Positions 24,738 to 33,360 of a stretch of 64,000 nt of DNA are shown here, piece by piece. Location: NCBI RefSeq assembly GCF_007556595.1, contig NZ_VJNB01000003.1, positions 124,001 through 188,000 on the forward strand, written 5' to 3'. Each line of letters opens with the position of its first letter. The first letter of the stretch is position 1. The notes beneath the pieces were generated by a model. That model was not told the DNA's origin. It worked only from the letters and a program-made list of their open reading frames with translations, and did no database searches. A program made the position numbers and the translations under genes. The stretch comes from Tepidimonas alkaliphilus (lineage in GTDB: Bacteria > Pseudomonadota > Gammaproteobacteria > Burkholderiales > Burkholderiaceae_C).

Positions 24738-24776
24738 GGATGCGCGCCAGCCTCCGGTGTGGGCCGGCGCGCATCC
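24738..24776 (+). terminator. Strong hairpin after lpdA (possible transcript end)
   Basis: Perfect 11-bp stem, GGATGCGCGCC (24738-24748) with GGCGCGCATCC (24766-24776), around a 17-base loop, starting two bases after the lpdA stop. No T-tract follows, so it is not a classical intrinsic terminator. It may protect the 3' end of the pyruvate dehydrogenase mRNA or act with Rho. Confidence 0.55.
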
Positions 24777-24805
24777 GGGCATCGTGGCATGCCGATGAAG
24801 CGACG

Positions 24806-24846
24806 TTGACGCGCGTCAAGGTCGGCCTGCGGGGTTTCCCTAGGAT
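24806..24846 (+). promoter_or_regulatory. FNR/CRP-type box and -10 element before cytochrome c4
   Basis: TTGACGCGCGTCAA (24806-24819) is a perfect 14-base palindrome that fits the FNR/ANR/DNR-type consensus TTGAY-N4-RTCAA. TAGGAT (24841-24846) downstream would give a start near 24853. The palindrome centre would then lie at about -41, the classical position for class II activation. This is a computed-by-eye match; the regulator is unknown. Confidence 0.55.
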
Positions 24847-24898
24847 GGTGCACGAGGGCCGTCGGCGGCCCCGTGCATCCAACCCGGAGGACCCCATC

Positions 24899-25525
24899 AT
24901 GAGCAAGGCTTGGCAGACGGCGCTGCGCCGCACGATCGCGGCGCTGGGCATCGGCATCGCGGCGTGGGGCGCGCAGGCCCAATCGACCAATCCGCTGGTG
25001 GTCGGCGAGGTCATCGCGCGCGACCGCTGCGCGGTCTGCCACGGCCCCTGCGGGCAGAGCGTGGCGCCGAACTTTCCGCGCCTGGCGGGCCAGAACGCGC
25101 AGTATCTGGCGCAGCAGCTGCACGCGTTCGCGCGCGGCGAGCGCAAGGACATCGCGATGAGCGAGAAGGTCAAGGGCCTGAGCGCCAGCGACATCGAGGC
25201 GGTGGCCGAATACTACGCGCGCCAGAAGCCGGGCCACACCCCCAGCGGCGACGAGCTGCTGCTGGCCGTTGGCCGCTACGTGTATGAGCGCGGCAACCGC
25301 CACACCGGCCTGCCGCCGTGCGCCACCTGCCACGGGCCGGGGGCCGCCGGCACCACCGAGCTGCCGCGGCTGGCCGGGCAGCACCCGCAGTACATTATCC
25401 GCCAGGTGCAAGCGTTCAAGGAGCGCAGCGGCAACCGCGACTCCGCGATCATGAGGGTGATGGCGCACCGCCTCAACGACCTGGAATTGGAGGCCGTGGC
25501 GGCGTATCTTGGCAACCTGAAGTAA
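24899..25525 (+). CDS. Cytochrome c4, dihaem periplasmic electron carrier
   Basis: 208-residue exported dihaem c-type cytochrome of the c4 family, which delivers electrons to terminal oxidases or other acceptors. The signal peptide (MSKAWQTALRRTIAALGIGI and onward, ending GAQA) is followed by two homologous halves with CAVCH (44-48) and CATCH (141-145). Candidate axial Met residues lie in DIAMSEK and SAIMRVM. CCGGAGG lies about eight bases before ATG 24899. An FNR/CRP-type palindrome upstream suggests regulation by oxygen or nitrogen oxides. It is convergent with fabI. Confidence 0.93.
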   Translation: MSKAWQTALRRTIAALGIGIAAWGAQAQSTNPLVVGEVIARDRCAVCHGPCGQSVAPNFPRLAGQNAQYLAQQLHAFARGERKDIAMSEKVKGLSASDIEAVAEYYARQKPGHTPSGDELLLAVGRYVYERGNRHTGLPPCATCHGPGAAGTTELPRLAGQHPQYIIRQVQAFKERSGNRDSAIMRVMAHRLNDLELEAVAAYLGNLK

Positions 25526-25637
25526 AGGCGGGCGGTTGCGCTGGCCCGATTCGTGGATATGGGGCCACGCGCATCGCCCGGCGGGCGCTTGGCATCAGCG
25601 AGCGCGCCCAGACTGCTGGCTACCCGCGCGCCAGCGG

Positions 25638-26441
25638 TCACGCCTCGGTCGTGTCCGAGACGATGCCGCCCATGACTTGGCTGAACCCCCCATCCACGTA
25701 AATGACTTCGGCGCTGATGCCAGCGGCCAGGTCGCTGAGCAAAAACGCCGCCGTATGGCCGACGTCGTCGATGGTGACGTTGCGCCGGATCGGGGCGTGC
25801 TGCTCCACCACGCTGAGGATTTTGCTGAAGCCCTTGATGCCGCTGGCGGCCAGCGTCTTGATCGGCCCCGCTGAGATGGCGTTGACGCGCCAACCCCGCC
25901 GCCGGCTGCCGAGCGACTCAGCCAGGTAGCGCACGCTGGCCTCCAGGCTGGCCTTGGCCAGCCCCATCGTGTTGTAGGCCGGCACCATGCGCACGCTGCC
26001 GAGGTAGGTCAGCGTCAGCAGCGCGGCATGGTCGTTCAAATAAGGCAGCGCTGCTTTGGCCATGGCCGGGAAGCTGTAGGCGCTGATTTCGTGCGCGGTG
26101 CGGTAAGCGTCGCGCGACAAGCCATCGAGGAAATCTCCGGCGATGGCCTCGCGCGGCGCGTAGCCGATGCTGTGCACGAAGCCGTCGAACGTGGGCCAGT
26201 GCGCCGACAGTTCCTTGAACAGGCGCTCGATGTTGGCGTCGTCCGAGACGTCGCACTCGAACACGAGGCTGGAGCCGAACTCGGCGGCGAACTCGGTGAT
26301 GCGATCCTTGAAGCGCTGCCCGACGTAGCTGAAGGCCAGTTCCGCCCCCTGGGCGCGGCAGGCGCGCGCGATGCCGTAGGCAATCGAGCGATTGGACAAA
26401 ACCCCGGTGATCAGCAGCCGTTTGCCGGCCAGAAAACCCAT
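25638..26441 (-). CDS. fabI: FabI, NADH-dependent enoyl-ACP reductase
   Basis: Last reduction of each fatty-acid elongation cycle and the target of triclosan-type inhibitors. The 267-residue product is a short-chain dehydrogenase of FabI type: [20 protein letters not shown] (dinucleotide loop), [11 protein letters not shown], and the catalytic Tyr and Lys in [23 protein letters not shown] 26441 is preceded by GAGGAG at nine bases; an in-frame ATG at 26489 would add 16 unlikely residues. It is divergent from the yejA-type gene. Confidence 0.96.
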   Translation of the reverse strand: MGFLAGKRLLITGVLSNRSIAYGIARACRAQGAELAFSYVGQRFKDRITEFAAEFGSSLVFECDVSDDANIERLFKELSAHWPTFDGFVHSIGYAPREAIAGDFLDGLSRDAYRTAHEISAYSFPAMAKAALPYLNDHAALLTLTYLGSVRMVPAYNTMGLAKASLEASVRYLAESLGSRRRGWRVNAISAGPIKTLAASGIKGFSKILSVVEQHAPIRRNVTIDDVGHTAAFLLSDLAAGISAEVIYVDGGFSQVMGGIVSDTTEA

Positions 26442-26479
26442 GGCTCGTGCTCCTCGTGGTGCGGAAAAAATCCTGCAGA

Positions 26480-26485
26480 ATTGTC
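26480..26485 (-). promoter_or_regulatory. Candidate extended -10 for fabI
   Basis: Read on the minus strand, TGC-GACAAT is an extended -10 element about 35 bases upstream of the fabI ATG. No good -35 is visible, as is common with extended -10 promoters. Weak evidence on its own. Confidence 0.3.
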
Positions 26486-26571
26486 GCATGCATGACGGGC
26501 CCTGCTTGCTGAGCCTTCGACGCGCTTCCCGTGCCTGGCGCCCTGGAGAGCGCCGCGATGCGTCGCTTCAG

Positions 26572-28443
26572 GTGACGGCAGCCGCCCTACGCCGACTCAA
26601 GGTCGCCCTGGGCTGTGCCACCAGGGGAGGGCTGGCTGTGTTGACCCTCGCGGGGGCCAGTTGGGCCTGGGCCGCGCACGGCTACGCGCTGTGGGGGCGC
26701 CTGAAGTACCCGCCGGGCTTTGCGCACTTCGACTACGTCAACCCGGATGCGCCCAAGGGCGGCGAGCTGCGGCTGGTCAGCAACCTGCGCACTTCGACTT
26801 TTGACAAATACAACCCGTTCACGCTGCGCGGCAGCGCGCCGGCTTACCTGTCGGACTTGCTGTTTGACAGCCTGCTGGTTGGCGCGGCCGACGAGGTCGG
26901 CGCCGCCTACGGCCTGCTGGCGGAGGACGTGCAGGTGGCGCCGGATCGCCTGAGCGCCACCTTCCGCCTGCGGCGCGAGGCGCGCTTCCACCACGGCAAG
27001 CCGGTGCTGGCGGAGGACGTGCGCCACACCTTCGAGACGCTGCTCGGCCCGCACACCTCGCCGGTGTACAAGACGATCCTGGCCGACCTGGACGGCGTGG
27101 ACGTGCTGGATGCGCGTACGGTGCGCTTTCGCTTCAAGCGCCCCAACCGCGAGCTGCCGCTGACGGTGGGCGGCATCCCGATCTTCAGCCGTGACTGGGG
27201 CGTGGATCAGGCCACCGGGCGGCGCAAGCCGTTCAACGAGGTGGTGATGGAGGCGCCGATCGGCAGCGGGCCGTACCGTATCGGGCCGGTCAAGTTCGGC
27301 AAGGACATCACCTACGTGCGCGATCCCGACTACTGGGCGCGCGACTTGCCGGTGCGGCGCGGCACGTTCAACTTCGACCGCATCACCGTCAAGATCTACA
27401 AGGACAACACCGCGCGGCTGGAGGCGCTCAAGGCCGGCGAGTTCGACCTGATGCGCTTCTTTTCCGCCGGCGACTGGGCGCGGCGTGTCAAGGGGCGGCG
27501 CTTCGACACGGGCGAGCTGGTCAAGGCCGAGTTCCGCCACCGGCTGCCGACGGGCTTTCAGAGCTACGTGCTCAATACGCGCCGGCCGCCGCTGGATGAC
27601 CGGCGCGTGCGCCAGGCGCTGGCGCTGGCGCTGGACTTCGAGTGGATGAACGAGCGGCTGTTCTACGGCAGCTACGAGCGCGTGCGCGGGCTGTTCGGCA
27701 ACACCGCCTGCGCCGCGCAGGGCGAGCCGGACGCGGCGCAGCGCCGGCTGCTGGAGCCGTGGCGCGCGCAGCTGCCGCCGGAGGTGTTTGGGCCGATGTG
27801 GGAGCCGCCGGTGGCCGGCACGCCCGAGCGGCTGCGCGCCAACCTGCGTCAGGCGCAGGCGCTGCTGCGCCAGGCGGGCTGGATCTACCGCGACGGCGCG
27901 CTGCGCAACGCCAGGGGGGAGCCGCTGGTGCTGGAGTATCTGGACAGCAACGAGGCCGGCGCGCGCGTCGTCACGCCGTGGGCGCACAACCTGGCCCGGT
28001 TGGGCATCGAGCTGCGTTTTCGCACGGTGGATTTTGCGTTGTATCAACAGCGCTTGCGTACCTTCGACTTCGACATCGTCAGCCTCGCGTTCGGCGGCAC
28101 GCACAGCCCCGGCGCGGAGTATGCCGACCTGTTCGGCAGCGAGGCGGCGCGCACGCCCGATTCCGGCAACTTCACGGGGCTGGCCAACCCGGCGGTGGAC
28201 GACCTGATCGCGCGCATGGTGCGCGCCGAGCGCGAGGAGGAGTTCCTCGCCGCGTGCCGGGCGCTGGACCGCGTGGTGGCGCACCTGCAGGTGCTGATCC
28301 CGCAGTGGTCGGCGCCGACGCACCGCATGGCCTACAACGCCTGGCGGCTGGCGCATCCGCCGCAGATGCCGCCGTATGCCAGCGGCGAGGGCTGGGCGAT
28401 CGAGACCTGGTGGGCGCGCCAGCCGCCGGGGCCGGCCCGTTGA
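26572..28443 (+). CDS. yejA: YejA-type periplasmic oligopeptide-binding protein
   Basis: Substrate-binding protein of an ABC importer of the YejABEF (microcin C / oligopeptide) class, SBP family 5. From GTG 26572 the product has 623 residues, near the E. coli YejA length, with a signal peptide ending GASWAWA. Family landmarks are HFDYVNPDAPKGGELRLV, YKTILADLDGVDVLD, and the C-terminal NPAVDDLIARMVRAE. The start is uncertain: ATG 26488 adds 28 residues, and GTG 26638 has the best ribosome site (GGGGAGG) but leaves a signal peptide without a charged head. Permease and ATPase genes follow directly. Confidence 0.88.
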   Translation: MTAAALRRLKVALGCATRGGLAVLTLAGASWAWAAHGYALWGRLKYPPGFAHFDYVNPDAPKGGELRLVSNLRTSTFDKYNPFTLRGSAPAYLSDLLFDSLLVGAADEVGAAYGLLAEDVQVAPDRLSATFRLRREARFHHGKPVLAEDVRHTFETLLGPHTSPVYKTILADLDGVDVLDARTVRFRFKRPNRELPLTVGGIPIFSRDWGVDQATGRRKPFNEVVMEAPIGSGPYRIGPVKFGKDITYVRDPDYWARDLPVRRGTFNFDRITVKIYKDNTARLEALKAGEFDLMRFFSAGDWARRVKGRRFDTGELVKAEFRHRLPTGFQSYVLNTRRPPLDDRRVRQALALALDFEWMNERLFYGSYERVRGLFGNTACAAQGEPDAAQRRLLEPWRAQLPPEVFGPMWEPPVAGTPERLRANLRQAQALLRQAGWIYRDGALRNARGEPLVLEYLDSNEAGARVVTPWAHNLARLGIELRFRTVDFALYQQRLRTFDFDIVSLAFGGTHSPGAEYADLFGSEAARTPDSGNFTGLANPAVDDLIARMVRAEREEEFLAACRALDRVVAHLQVLIPQWSAPTHRMAYNAWRLAHPPQMPPYASGEGWAIETWWARQPPGPAR

Positions 28444-28459
28444 GCAAGGGGATACGCCG

Positions 28460-29485
28460 ATGTGGGCCTACATCCTCAAGCGCCTGCTGCTGATGGCGCC
28501 GACGCTGCTGGGCGTGCTGCTGGTGACGTTCGTCGTCATCCAGTTCGTGCCGGGCGGGCCGGTGGAGCAGTACCTGGCCGAGGCGCGCGCAGGTCTCGGT
28601 CACGGCTCGGAAGGGGCGGGCTTCTACCGCGGCGGGCAGGGCGTCGATCCGAAGCGGCTGGAGGAGATCAAGGCGCTCTACGGCTTCGACAAGCCGGCGC
28701 ACGAGCGCTTCGGGCAGATGCTGGTGCAGTTCGCGCGCTTCGACCTCGGGCAGAGCTTCTTTCAGAACAAGCCGGTGGCGCAGCTGATCTGGGAGAAGCT
28801 GCCGGTGTCGATGAGCCTGGGGCTGTGGACGTTCGTGATCAGCTACGCGGTGGCGGTGCCGCTGGGCATCGCCAAGGCGGTGCGCGCCGGCAGCCGCTTC
28901 GACCTCGTGACCTCAATCCTGGTGCTGGTGGCCTACGCGATCCCGGGCTTCGTGCTCGGGGTGGCGCTGCTGGTGATTTTCGGCGGGCAGCTGCAATGGT
29001 TTCCGCTGCGCGGGCTGGTCAGCGACCACTGGGCCGAGCTGTCGTGGCCGGCGCGCATCGTCGATTACCTCTGGCACATCACGCTGCCGGTGCTGGCGAT
29101 GGTGCTGGGCAGCTTTGCCGTCACGACGATGCTGACCAAGAACGCCGTGCTGGAGGAGATCCGCAAGCAGTACGTGCTGGTGGCGCGCGCCAAGGGGCTG
29201 CACGAGCGCACGATCCTGTGGAAGCACGTGCTGCGCAACGCGCTGATCCCGATCGTGACCGGCTTTCCGGCGGCGTTCGTCGGCGCGTTCTTCACCGGCA
29301 GCCTGCTGATCGAGACGCTGTTCTCGCTCGACGGGCTGGGGCTGCTGAGCTACGAGAGCGTGATCCGGCGCGACTATCCGGTGGTGCTGGGCACCCTCTA
29401 TCTGTTCACGCTGATCGGGCTGGTGACCAAGCTGATCAGCGACCTGTGCTACGTGTGGGTGGATCCGCGTGTCAAGTTCGACTGA
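28460..29485 (+). CDS. yejB: YejB-type ABC permease
   Basis: Inner-membrane permease of the dipeptide/oligopeptide class, 341 residues. The N-terminal helix (ILKRLLLMAPTLLGVLLVTF) and six predicted membrane spans fit the family. The EAA loop that docks the ATPase is seen around EIRKQYVLVARAKGLHERTI. It starts 16 bases after yejA with AAGGGGA upstream and overlaps yejE by 17 bases. Confidence 0.93.
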   Translation: MWAYILKRLLLMAPTLLGVLLVTFVVIQFVPGGPVEQYLAEARAGLGHGSEGAGFYRGGQGVDPKRLEEIKALYGFDKPAHERFGQMLVQFARFDLGQSFFQNKPVAQLIWEKLPVSMSLGLWTFVISYAVAVPLGIAKAVRAGSRFDLVTSILVLVAYAIPGFVLGVALLVIFGGQLQWFPLRGLVSDHWAELSWPARIVDYLWHITLPVLAMVLGSFAVTTMLTKNAVLEEIRKQYVLVARAKGLHERTILWKHVLRNALIPIVTGFPAAFVGAFFTGSLLIETLFSLDGLGLLSYESVIRRDYPVVLGTLYLFTLIGLVTKLISDLCYVWVDPRVKFD

Positions 29486-30518
29486 GGCCACGACCGCCAC
29501 GCTGAGTCCCGCCCGGCGCGCGTGGCGGCGCTTCCGGCGCAACCGGCTGGGTTTTGCGAGCCTGCTGGTGTTCGCGGCGCTGGTGCTGCTGAGCCTGGCG
29601 GCGGAGCTGATCTCCAACGACCGGCCGCTGGTGGTGCGCTACGAGGGGCAGTGGTACTGGCCGCTGTGGCGCGACTACCCCGAGATCACGTTCGGCGGCG
29701 ACTTCGAGACGCCGACCGACTACCTCGACCCCTACGTGCGCCAGCGCCTGACGAGCGCTGGCAACTGGGCGCTGTACCCGCCGAACCCCTACGGCCCCAA
29801 GGCGCTGAACTACTGGGCGCCGGGCCCGCACCCGGCGCCGCCCAGCCGCGCCAACCTGCTCGGCACCGACGACCGCGGGCGCGACCTGCTGGCGCAGCTG
29901 ATCTACGGCTTTCGCTTGAGCGTCCTGTTCGCGCTGGCGCTCACCTTCATCGGCGTCGTGCTGGGGGTGCTGGCCGGCGCGGTGCAGGGCTACTTCGGCG
30001 GGCGCATCGACCTGACGCTACAGCGGCTGATCGAGATCTGGTCGTCGATGCCGGAGCTGTACCTGCTGATCATCTTCAGCGCGATCTTCGCGCCCAGCGT
30101 GGCGCTGCTGCTGGTGCTGCTGAGCCTCTTTGGCTGGATGGGGCTGGCCGACTACGTGCGTGCGGAGTTCCTGCGCAACCGCCAGCTCGACTACGTGCGC
30201 GCGGCGCGGGCCCTGGGGCTGTCGCACGCGGCGATCATCTGGCGCCACATCCTGCCCAACAGCCTGACGCCCGTGGTGACGTTCCTGCCGTTTCGCATGA
30301 GCGCGGCGATCCTGGCGCTGACGTCGCTGGACTTCCTCGGGCTGGGGGTGCCGCCGGGCACGCCCAGCCTGGGCGAGCTGCTGGCGCAGGGCAAGGCCAA
30401 CATCGACGCGTGGTGGATCTCGCTGTCCACCTTCGGCGTGCTGGTGCTGACGCTGACGCTGCTGACCTTCATGGGCGATGCGCTGCGCGACGCGCTCGAC
30501 CCGCGCAAGCAGGACTGA
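29469..30518 (+). CDS. yejE: YejE-type ABC permease
   Basis: Second permease subunit, 349 residues. It has an N-terminal membrane helix, a periplasmic loop with the YejE-like segment containing YWPLWRDYPEITFGGDFETP, and the DppC-like motif GTDDRGRDLLAQLIYGFRLS. The EAA loop is near DYVRAARALGLSHAAI. It begins with GTG inside yejB, an overlap that suggests coupled translation and equal subunit amounts. Confidence 0.93.
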   Translation: MSSSTEATTATLSPARRAWRRFRRNRLGFASLLVFAALVLLSLAAELISNDRPLVVRYEGQWYWPLWRDYPEITFGGDFETPTDYLDPYVRQRLTSAGNWALYPPNPYGPKALNYWAPGPHPAPPSRANLLGTDDRGRDLLAQLIYGFRLSVLFALALTFIGVVLGVLAGAVQGYFGGRIDLTLQRLIEIWSSMPELYLLIIFSAIFAPSVALLLVLLSLFGWMGLADYVRAEFLRNRQLDYVRAARALGLSHAAIIWRHILPNSLTPVVTFLPFRMSAAILALTSLDFLGLGVPPGTPSLGELLAQGKANIDAWWISLSTFGVLVLTLTLLTFMGDALRDALDPRKQD

Positions 30519-30522
30519 GGCG

Positions 30523-32199
30523 ATGACGACCACGACGCCCAACGAGCCGACGCCGCTGCTGGATGTGCGCGACCTGCGCGTGGCCTTCGGTGCGCAGGAG
30601 GTGGTGCGCGGCGTGTCGCTGCGGGTGCGCGCCGGCGAGAAGGTGGCGCTGGTGGGCGAATCCGGCAGTGGCAAGACCGTGACGGCGCTGTCGCTGCTGC
30701 GGCTGCTGCCAGACGCACGGCTGCAGGGCTCGGTGCGGCTGGACGGCGAGGAGCTGCTGACCGCCCCGCAGCGACGGCTGCGCGCGCTGCGCGGCGACGC
30801 GGTGGCCTACATCTTCCAGGAGCCGATGACGGCGCTCAACGCGCTCTATCCGGTCGGCGAGCAGATCGCCGAGGTGCTGCGCGCCAAGCGCGGGCTGCCG
30901 AAGGGCCAGGCGTGGGCGCAGGCCGAGGCGGCGCTGGCGCAGGTCGGCATCGACGAGCCGGCGCGCCGCGCGCGCCAGTATCCGCATCAGCTGAGCGGCG
31001 GGCAGCGCCAGCGCGCGATGATCGCGATGGCGCTGGCCCTGCAGCCGCGCCTGCTGGTGGCCGATGAGCCGACCACCGCGCTGGACGCGAGCCTGCGCGT
31101 GCAGGTGCTGGAGCTGCTCGGCGAGCTGCAGCGCCGCCTGGGCCTGGCGGTGCTGCTGATCACGCACGACCTGCCGCTGGTGCGGCGTTTCGCCGACCGC
31201 GTGGCCGTGATGCAGGACGGCACGGTGGTGGAGGACGGCACGGTGGCTGAGGTCTTCGCCGCGCCGCGCCACCCCTACACGCAGCGGCTGCTGGCCAGCC
31301 GCCCGGTGCGCGACGTGGCCGAGCTGTGCCCGCCGGGGCCGGAGGACGAACCGGTGCTGGCGCTGCACGACGTGCGCGTGACCTATCCGGTGCCGCTGCC
31401 GGGGTTGCGCGGGTGGTTCCGGCGCGGCCGCTTCGAGGCGCTGCAGGGCGTGACGGCGACGCTGCGCGCCGGGCGGACGCTGGCGGTGCTGGGGGAATCC
31501 GGCAGCGGCAAGACGACGCTGGCGCTGGCGGCGCTCGGCCTGCAGCCGGCGCAGGGCCGCATCGAGGTCGCTGGCCAGCCGTGGCGCGGCGACGCGCGCG
31601 ACCGCGCGCTGCGGCGCCAGATCCAGGTGGTGTTCCAGGACCCGTTCTCGTCCCTGTCGCCGCGGCTGACGCTGGAGCAGATCGTCGAGGAGGGGCTGCG
31701 CGTGCACGCGCCGCAGCTGGATGCAGCCGCGCGGCGGGCGCGCGTGGTGCAGGCGCTGCGCGACGTCGGGCTGCTGCCGCCGCAGGCCGGCCCCGAGGAG
31801 CTGGTCGCCTGGCTGCAGCGCTACCCGCACGCGTTTTCCGGCGGGCAGCGCCAGCGCATCGCGCTGGCGCGCGCGCTGATCGTCGAGCCGCGCGTGCTGG
31901 TGCTGGACGAGCCGACCAGCGCGCTGGACGTGACCGTGCAGCAGCAGGTGCTGCAGCTGCTGCGGCGGCTGCAGCGCCAGCGCGGCCTGGCGTACCTCCT
32001 GATCACCCACGATGTGGCGGTGGTGGCGGCATTGGCACACGAGGTGCTGGTGCTGCAGCGCGGCCAAGTGGTGGAAAGCGGCGTTGCCGAGCAGGTCTTG
32101 GCCGCACCGCAACATCCCCTGACCCGTGCGCTGGTGGCTGGCAGCGGCGGGTGGGCGCTGGGCTCAACTGAAGGTTGCGCCAACGCCGGGTCGGTTTGA
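30523..32199 (+). CDS. yejF: YejF-type ABC ATPase with two nucleotide-binding domains
   Basis: 558-residue fused ATPase powering the yejBE permease. Each half has a full set of motifs: Walker A GESGSGKT at about residues 46 and 326, signatures LSGGQRQR and FSGGQRQR, and Walker B LLVADEPT and VLVLDEPT. The oligopeptide-binding C-terminal extension follows each half in short form (PRHPYTQRLLASRP; PQHPLTRALVAG). It starts four bases after the yejE stop, completing yejABEF. Confidence 0.94.
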   Translation: MTTTTPNEPTPLLDVRDLRVAFGAQEVVRGVSLRVRAGEKVALVGESGSGKTVTALSLLRLLPDARLQGSVRLDGEELLTAPQRRLRALRGDAVAYIFQEPMTALNALYPVGEQIAEVLRAKRGLPKGQAWAQAEAALAQVGIDEPARRARQYPHQLSGGQRQRAMIAMALALQPRLLVADEPTTALDASLRVQVLELLGELQRRLGLAVLLITHDLPLVRRFADRVAVMQDGTVVEDGTVAEVFAAPRHPYTQRLLASRPVRDVAELCPPGPEDEPVLALHDVRVTYPVPLPGLRGWFRRGRFEALQGVTATLRAGRTLAVLGESGSGKTTLALAALGLQPAQGRIEVAGQPWRGDARDRALRRQIQVVFQDPFSSLSPRLTLEQIVEEGLRVHAPQLDAAARRARVVQALRDVGLLPPQAGPEELVAWLQRYPHAFSGGQRQRIALARALIVEPRVLVLDEPTSALDVTVQQQVLQLLRRLQRQRGLAYLLITHDVAVVAALAHEVLVLQRGQVVESGVAEQVLAAPQHPLTRALVAGSGGWALGSTEGCANAGSV

Positions 32200-32294
32200 A
32201 TGTGATCCAATCTCGCTGTTGTGCCACACCCTCATCGGGCGCAGCCGCCCAAGTTGGCGTTGAACCCAGAGCCTAAAAAGAGGAGACCGCTGCC

Positions 32295-33089
32295 ATGAAC
32301 CCTGAAACCGTGGCGCCTGAGGCTTCGCAGCCGCAGCCGATCGATGCGCGCGCGCCGCTGCGCTGGCTGGCGCGCGGCTGGCGTGACTACCGCACCAACC
32401 CGTTGCCCGGCGTGCTGCACGGCGGCTTGATGGCGTTGTTCGGGCTGATTTTGCTGCTGGCGCTGCGCGACCACTTCTGGCTGCTGGCAGGGGCGTTTTC
32501 GGGCTTCTTGCTGATCGCGCCCATTTTGGCCTCGGGCTTGTATGCGGTGAGCTGGCATCAAGAGCAGGGGCAAAAGGCGTGCTGCCAGGAAGTGATGGCG
32601 CTGTGGACTTCGGGGGATCGTCGACTGCTGATTTTTGGCGTGTTGCTGGCGCTGGCCGGCACTGGGTGGGTGCTGACCTCGGCGGCGCTGATCACGCTTG
32701 GGGCGCCCGTGCCGATCGAGCGGCCCGCGGATTTTGTGCGCCACGTCATGCTGGCGCCGGGTTTAGGTTTGTTTGAAGTGTGGATCTTGCTGGGGGCTTG
32801 GCTGGCTGCGCCGGTGTTTGCCTCCAGCGTGATGGCGTTGCCGATGCTGGTGGATACACCCACGCCGCTGTGGCGCGCGGTCGGCGAAAGTTGGCGCGCA
32901 GTCGGGGCGCGCCCGGGTGTCATGGCGGCCTGGGCGGTGTGCATTGCCCTGTTGGTGGGGCTGGGCATGGCGCTGGCCATGGTGGGGCTGGTGGTGGTGG
33001 TGCCGGTGCTGGCCTACGCCAGCTGGCACGCCTACCGGGACTTTGAGCGCGCTGGGCTGATTGCGCCCGAGCGCGCGCCGAGGGCATGA
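32295..33089 (+). CDS. BPSS1780-family integral membrane protein
   Basis: 264-residue protein with about six hydrophobic segments, for example LHGGLMALFGLILLLALRDH and WAVCIALLVGLGMALAMVGL. It resembles the conserved Burkholderia BPSS1780-type (DUF2189-like) membrane family of unknown function. It has a strong AAGAGGAGA ribosome site and overlaps the next gene by four bases (ATGA). It appears to start a three-gene set ending in the GspE/PilB-type ATPase. Confidence 0.75.
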   Translation: MNPETVAPEASQPQPIDARAPLRWLARGWRDYRTNPLPGVLHGGLMALFGLILLLALRDHFWLLAGAFSGFLLIAPILASGLYAVSWHQEQGQKACCQEVMALWTSGDRRLLIFGVLLALAGTGWVLTSAALITLGAPVPIERPADFVRHVMLAPGLGLFEVWILLGAWLAAPVFASSVMALPMLVDTPTPLWRAVGESWRAVGARPGVMAAWAVCIALLVGLGMALAMVGLVVVVPVLAYASWHAYRDFERAGLIAPERAPRA

Positions 33090-33310
33090 TGGAAGGTTCG
33101 CTGTTTGGATTTTCGGAGGCGCAAATCGCGCAGTTTGGCCTCACCTTTGGCGTTGGGGCCTTTATTCTTTACATGCTGTTTATCGTGTTGAATCTGGCGC
33201 GGGAATCCAAAGCTGGCAAATTTGGCACGTTCGTGCTCTTTTTGGTGCTGGCGCTGGGCATGCTGGGCTACATCGCCAAAAACGTCATTCAATGGATCAT
33301 TGGAATCTGA
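33086..33310 (+). CDS. DUF2788-type small membrane protein
   Basis: 74-residue protein with two membrane helices (FGLTFGVGAFILYMLFIVLN and FVLFLVLALGMLGYIAKNVI) separated by a short basic loop. It resembles the DUF2788 family of Gram-negative bacteria, of unknown function. It overlaps the upstream membrane protein and lies 50 bases before the ATPase gene, so the three are probably co-transcribed. Confidence 0.78.
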   Translation: MMEGSLFGFSEAQIAQFGLTFGVGAFILYMLFIVLNLARESKAGKFGTFVLFLVLALGMLGYIAKNVIQWIIGI

Positions 33311-33360
33311 GACGCTCACGGTCAAGCGAAGCGCACCGATTGCAAGCAGGAACCGCCAAC

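Noticed and set aside
26488-26571. Earlier ATG start for the yejA-type gene
   Set aside because: It would create an overlong signal region and crowd the divergent fabI promoter; kept only as an alternative.
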